DNA from: Mucilaginibacter pineti
GTDB taxonomy: Bacteria > Bacteroidota > Bacteroidia > Sphingobacteriales > Sphingobacteriaceae
Assembly (NCBI RefSeq): GCF_900101875.1
Contig: NZ_FNAI01000005.1
Location: 1-64,000 of the forward strand
Length of the DNA: 64,000 nucleotides
Direction: 5' to 3'
Shown here: in pieces, positions 60,512 to 64,000 of the stretch
Numbering within the stretch: the stretch's first letter is position 1
How the letters are laid out: every line of letters starts with the position of its first letter
The notes under the pieces: generated by a model
What the model was told of the DNA's origin: nothing
The model's input: only the letters and a program-made list of their open reading frames with translations
Databases searched by the model: none
Made by a program: the position numbers and the translations under genes

Positions 60512-61585
60512 TTATTGATTTACCACCATTACATCATCAAAATAGAAGGTTTCATCCTGGTCGTTAGGGCCCTTTATCCAAAAACCTAACTGGTTAAAGG
60601 TATTTCCCTTGTTCCAGAGATCAAGCGTGGTAAGCGGTAATTTAAAATATGTCCAAACGTTGGCCGGAACAGTAAGTGGTGTCGACTGATCTGAGTTGCC
60701 AAAACTACCCGCCCGTTTATCGCCGGTAACATATAGTGTATAATCCTGCGATGCCCCTTTAAGCCAGAATGTTAGGTATTTATACTCCGGTTTGCTGGTA
60801 AAGCCGGTACCCCAGTTATTAAATCCGTCCTGGCTCCAGTTGCCTTTGGCATAGGTTGCGGCAAATGATTTTGTACCTGATTTTGATACCGTAGAAGATA
60901 TTTGAGCAGGTCCCCATGAGTTATTGCCCCAGCCGGTACCATAATCATCTGTAAAGATCTGGTAACCCTTATCAAGGTTTTCAAATACCTGCGTAGTAGT
61001 AACCGGTCCGGTTGAGTTAGTAATAACTAAAGCAGCACCCGGAACCGAGCTATTAGTTGGCATGGTTATAACCAGTTCTTTTTTGCTTTTTGACACGATG
61101 TTAATTACATCATTTGCACCAACAAATTTCACCGATGAAACATCACCCAGATTGTTACCAGTAATGGTGATGCTTGTTCCGCTTGTGAAGTTATAATTTG
61201 ATACGGTTGATATAACAGGCAATGCAATTACATTAAATGGCACCCTTAATTCTTTACCTATTTTATTGGTAATTATGATGTTTTGACTACCACCGTTTGC
61301 AGTATCTGGCACGCGGAATATCAGTGCCTTATCTGTATTAAAAACAGTGTTGAACGGGGCAGGAACACTTCCTTTTTCAAAAACGACAGACCGTATCTCG
61401 CCCAGGCCGCTGCCCGTTAATATTAAGGCAGTACCGCCCTTAGCCGAATCCGGATCGAGCTTATCGGCTTTTGGGTTGGATGAGGCGGCGGCTGGTTTTG
61501 CCGCCTCCTTTGTACATGAGGTAATTACCGATGCGCCACCAGCAAACGTGAGCAGGGCGATAAGTAGTTTATATATATTTTTCAT
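60512..61585 (-). CDS. IPT/TIG-domain surface glycan-binding lipoprotein
   Basis: 357 residues from the Met at 61585, giving a lipobox ending at Cys24 (SVITSC); in-frame upstream codons to 61615 overlap the SusD stop. One or two IPT/TIG beta-sandwiches (~45-205: KGGTALILTGSGLGEIRSVVF, SGTSITITGNNLGDVSSVKF) precede a C-terminal jelly-roll-like carbohydrate-binding domain (~215-357: DDYGTGWGNNSWGP, KYLTFWLKG, ETFYFDDVMV). It occupies the SusE/SGBP position after SusD. Confidence 0.9.
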   Translation of the reverse strand: MKNIYKLLIALLTFAGGASVITSCTKEAAKPAAASSNPKADKLDPDSAKGGTALILTGSGLGEIRSVVFEKGSVPAPFNTVFNTDKALIFRVPDTANGGSQNIIITNKIGKELRVPFNVIALPVISTVSNYNFTSGTSITITGNNLGDVSSVKFVGANDVINIVSKSKKELVITMPTNSSVPGAALVITNSTGPVTTTQVFENLDKGYQIFTDDYGTGWGNNSWGPAQISSTVSKSGTKSFAATYAKGNWSQDGFNNWGTGFTSKPEYKYLTFWLKGASQDYTLYVTGDKRAGSFGNSDQSTPLTVPANVWTYFKLPLTTLDLWNKGNTFNQLGFWIKGPNDQDETFYFDDVMVVNQ

Positions 61586-61614
61586 GATCATTATAATTAA
61601 AATGTTGGTTGTCA

Positions 61615-63222
61615 CTATTTATAATAAGGCACTGCAGGCTCAAGCAACTTTGGATCCTGTACAGTTTCGGACTGCGGCGGAGGTAAAAACATTTGGGCCT
61701 GCGTTAATGTAGCTTTGAAACTGGTAAGCTTTCCGTTTCCATCCAGCGTGCCCCGCTCCTGCGCGGCAATAATTTTCTGGGCTTCTGTAAAACCCTGACG
61801 CTGAATATCAAACCAATAGTCGCCCTCGAAAGCAAATTCAACCTTGCGTTCATGTAAAATATCTGCTTTGGTAATAGCTGTAAGCTTGGTTAAGCCGGCA
61901 CGGTTGTGTACTTGGTTAAAGGCATCCAAAGCAGCGGCATCGCTTGTTGATGCTTGATTAGCCAACACTGCTTCGGCGTAAATAAGCAACACATCGGCGT
62001 AGCGCAGGATAAATGTTGGCATACTGGTATGTCCATCCGGGGTAACCGGTTCATCTGTCCTGTTTGTACCTACTATATACTTCTGGATATTTGAACGGGT
62101 ACCTGTAAATATAAAATGGTCATCGGTGGCCTTTCCGGTAGTATCATAAGTAAACCCGGTAGGGAAATTATCATTGATCCATTCGGCGCGATGAAAGCCT
62201 TGCTGCATTACAGACCATCCGCGTCTTTTATCCGCAGCTTCATAACCTGTTGCAGGATTTAACATATCAATTGATGGCACAACAGCCGAGTAACCGTTTG
62301 CACCAGTTGGTTTTGGGTGAACAAGAGGCTGTGGGGCAACATAAATAGAAAACCTGTTACCACCATTCCATCCCATTGATGCCAGCCAGCGCAGCGAAAA
62401 AAGATTTTCGATGTTATGCGAATTGGCAGCTGTTGATGAAGTAAACATGGCATTGTAATCGGGATTTAAGCCAAGCTTACCTAAACCCGGGCCATTTGCG
62501 TAATCAATAACCTGTTTTGCTTTTGCGGCAGCGTTTACATAATCTTTTAGATACAGATAGATCTTAGCTTGCATACCAATAGCAGCATATTTGGTTACGC
62601 GACCATCCTGGTAGGATACTTCTGGAAGCGCAGCTTCTGCAGCCTGCAGATCTTCTAAAGCAAAACGAAGTACATCTTTTTGCAGATAACGCGGCACCAG
62701 GTATGCGCCCGGTTTTGTTAAATCAAGTGGGTTATCTACTATTGGTGCATCGCCAAAGGTGCGGCCTATATAAAAATAAGCAAAGCCCCTTATAAATCTC
62801 GCTTCGGCAATACCTACGTCCAGATAATCTGTACTGCCAGATACCTGCGTTTTTTTATCTTTAAACGTTTGTATTAAAACCGATGCCTGACCTGCAGCCT
62901 TATAGCAAGAGTTCCAGGTGCTTGACACCAACCCGTCGGTACTTTGAATTTGAAAGTTATAAAATGAGTTGTATTGCGAGTTACCCGCTGTACCGGTTAC
63001 TGTACCACCCAATACGTCACCTACCGAGGTAAATGCCTTATCAAACCAATCGCCCCAAACGTTATTGTATAAAATTCCGGTGGCGCCATTTACCTGGGTA
63101 GCCGTGGTATAATAGTTGTCGGTAGTGGGGCTTGTTGTTGACGGATGGTTCAGAAAGTCTTTCTTACAAGACGCTTCCACACAAACCGCCACAAACATTA
63201 AGAATATGATTTTTATTTTCAT
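61615..63222 (-). CDS. SusD/RagB-family nutrient-binding lipoprotein
   Basis: 535 residues, lipobox ending at Cys19 (VEASC). SusD features: CKKDFLNHPSTTSPTTDNYY, helical TPR-like core with GIAEARFIRGFAYFYIGRTFGDAPIVD (~135-160), ILRYADVLLIYAEAVL (~420), and LHERKVEFAFEGDYWFDIQRQG (~470). It works as the lid and ligand-binding partner of the SusC barrel. Encoded 20 bases after the SusC gene. Confidence 0.95.
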   Translation of the reverse strand: MKIKIIFLMFVAVCVEASCKKDFLNHPSTTSPTTDNYYTTATQVNGATGILYNNVWGDWFDKAFTSVGDVLGGTVTGTAGNSQYNSFYNFQIQSTDGLVSSTWNSCYKAAGQASVLIQTFKDKKTQVSGSTDYLDVGIAEARFIRGFAYFYIGRTFGDAPIVDNPLDLTKPGAYLVPRYLQKDVLRFALEDLQAAEAALPEVSYQDGRVTKYAAIGMQAKIYLYLKDYVNAAAKAKQVIDYANGPGLGKLGLNPDYNAMFTSSTAANSHNIENLFSLRWLASMGWNGGNRFSIYVAPQPLVHPKPTGANGYSAVVPSIDMLNPATGYEAADKRRGWSVMQQGFHRAEWINDNFPTGFTYDTTGKATDDHFIFTGTRSNIQKYIVGTNRTDEPVTPDGHTSMPTFILRYADVLLIYAEAVLANQASTSDAAALDAFNQVHNRAGLTKLTAITKADILHERKVEFAFEGDYWFDIQRQGFTEAQKIIAAQERGTLDGNGKLTSFKATLTQAQMFLPPPQSETVQDPKLLEPAVPYYK

Positions 63223-63242
63223 GTTGCTTAGTATTTATCTTA

Positions 63243-64000
63243 TTAAAATTGGACGTTGGTACCAAACGTATAGGTACGTGGTACTGGGTAATGACCGTTA
63301 TCTACGTTCATAAACCCTACCTGCGAGTTAAGCGCGCCTAACTCCGGATCATAGCCTGTGTACTTAGTAAAGGTGTGCAGGTTTGGAATAGATGCATAAA
63401 ACCTGATGGAAGCTATTTTAAGCTTATTGATGATGCTTTTAGGTATGTTGTAGCCAAATGCCACATTCTGGATGCGCAGGTATGAACCACTCTCGATATA
63501 CCTGTCAGATATTTTCAAGTTGTTGTTGGTCCATTGGTTATAGCGTGGCATATCCGATGTGGTATTTGTTGCTGTATACCTGTTTAATACCGTAACCAAT
63601 TGGTTGTTGAATGCACTTGACATTGCTTCGGTTTGCCTGCGGGTATAGTTCATGATCTGGCCGCCGTAGCTTCCGTATAAAAATACCGACAGATCAAAGC
63701 CCTTATAGTTAAATGTATTGGTAAAGCCGTAAGTGAATTTAGGATTAGGGTCGCCTATAACCTGCTCATCTTTGTCATTAATTATGCCATTATGATCCAA
63801 ATCTTTATACCTGATATCGCCCAGCCACAAAGAATTTGGCGCAACGGATAATCCTGTTGGGATAGGCCCTTTTGCCAGCTCTTCCTGAGTTCTGAAGATT
63901 CCATCGGTAACGAAACCATAAAATGTACCTAATGAGCCGCCTGGTGAAGTAAGCGACGTTAAGTTGCTTGTACCGTACTCGTTAAATATGCCCGACAGGG
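63243..64000 (-). CDS. SusC/RagA-family TonB-linked outer-membrane transporter (C-terminal part)
   Basis: Incomplete: the frame runs off the right window edge. The visible ~252 residues are the end of the barrel, including GTFYGFVTDGIF, GDIRYKDLDHNGIINDKDEQVIGDPNPKFTYG, DLSVFLYGSYGGQIMN, YLRIQNVAFGYNIPKS, and the terminal strand TYTFGTNVQF. These are hallmark SusC C-terminal motifs. It pairs with SusD to import glycan fragments, here presumably mannan oligosaccharides. Confidence 0.96.
   Translation of the reverse strand, partial: LSGIFNEYGTSNLTSLTSPGGSLGTFYGFVTDGIFRTQEELAKGPIPTGLSVAPNSLWLGDIRYKDLDHNGIINDKDEQVIGDPNPKFTYGFTNTFNYKGFDLSVFLYGSYGGQIMNYTRRQTEAMSSAFNNQLVTVLNRYTATNTTSDMPRYNQWTNNNLKISDRYIESGSYLRIQNVAFGYNIPKSIINKLKIASIRFYASIPNLHTFTKYTGYDPELGALNSQVGFMNVDNGHYPVPRTYTFGTNVQF

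Overview
The window looks like chromosomal DNA of a Bacteroidota species, most likely Sphingobacteriaceae and Mucilaginibacter- or Pedobacter-like. The evidence is SusC/SusD proteins, several large TonB-dependent receptors with carboxypeptidase-like N-terminal domains, a ~286-residue primary sigma factor, type III glutamine synthetase, putative promoters of the TTG-N17-TAnnTTTG kind, AT-rich intergenic DNA, and many short palindromic intergenic repeats. The genus is inferred; no rRNA gene is present. I saw no insertion sequence, prophage, CRISPR array or tRNA gene.

Layout. 1-5 kb: a heptamer tandem repeat, a phosphodiesterase, then trmN6, a VOC protein and purL on the minus strand, followed by repeats and a small secreted protein. 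5-6 kb: a TonB-like energy transducer. 6.2-14.7 kb: a nitrogen-assimilation block with two different Amt transporters, a secreted protein, an outer-membrane porin and GSIII. 15-18 kb: a CBS-ClC chloride transporter divergent from purM. 18-26 kb: two TonB-dependent receptors, one followed by a lipoprotein with three internal repeats; the two receptor promoters are strikingly alike. 26-31 kb: lpdA, an MBL hydrolase, an XRE/DUF2975 pair and the primary sigma factor. 30.7-34.9 kb: a tight plus-strand run of endonuclease V, a small membrane protein, an ABC ATPase, an aspartyl-protease-like secreted protein and a protein with four tandem glycogen-binding-like domains. 35-39 kb: PhzF, a secreted propeller-like protein and a GH27 alpha-galactosidase.

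39.5-46.2 kb is a likely metal-acquisition island: TonB receptor, PepSY membrane protein, heavy-metal-binding lipoprotein and a small Cys-motif protein, flanked by three paralogous ~118-residue secreted proteins. 46-52 kb is mixed: a secreted acetolactate decarboxylase, a DsbA/FrnE-like protein, a lipoprotein, an MFS transporter with a clear operator-like dyad, and NhaA.

52-64 kb is a beta-mannan utilisation locus on the minus strand. It holds SusC (cut by the window end), SusD and an IPT-domain lipoprotein, then an AraC regulator, a sodium:solute symporter, a GH130 mannosylglucose phosphorylase, a cellobiose/mannobiose 2-epimerase, a clan GH-A glycosidase lipoprotein and a GH26 mannanase. 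The inferred route is: mannanase cuts mannan outside the cytoplasm, the symporter imports mannobiose, the epimerase makes mannosyl-glucose, and the phosphorylase yields mannose 1-phosphate and glucose. The distant GH27 could remove galactose branches. The epimerase gene carries an in-frame palindromic repeat element near its 5' end.
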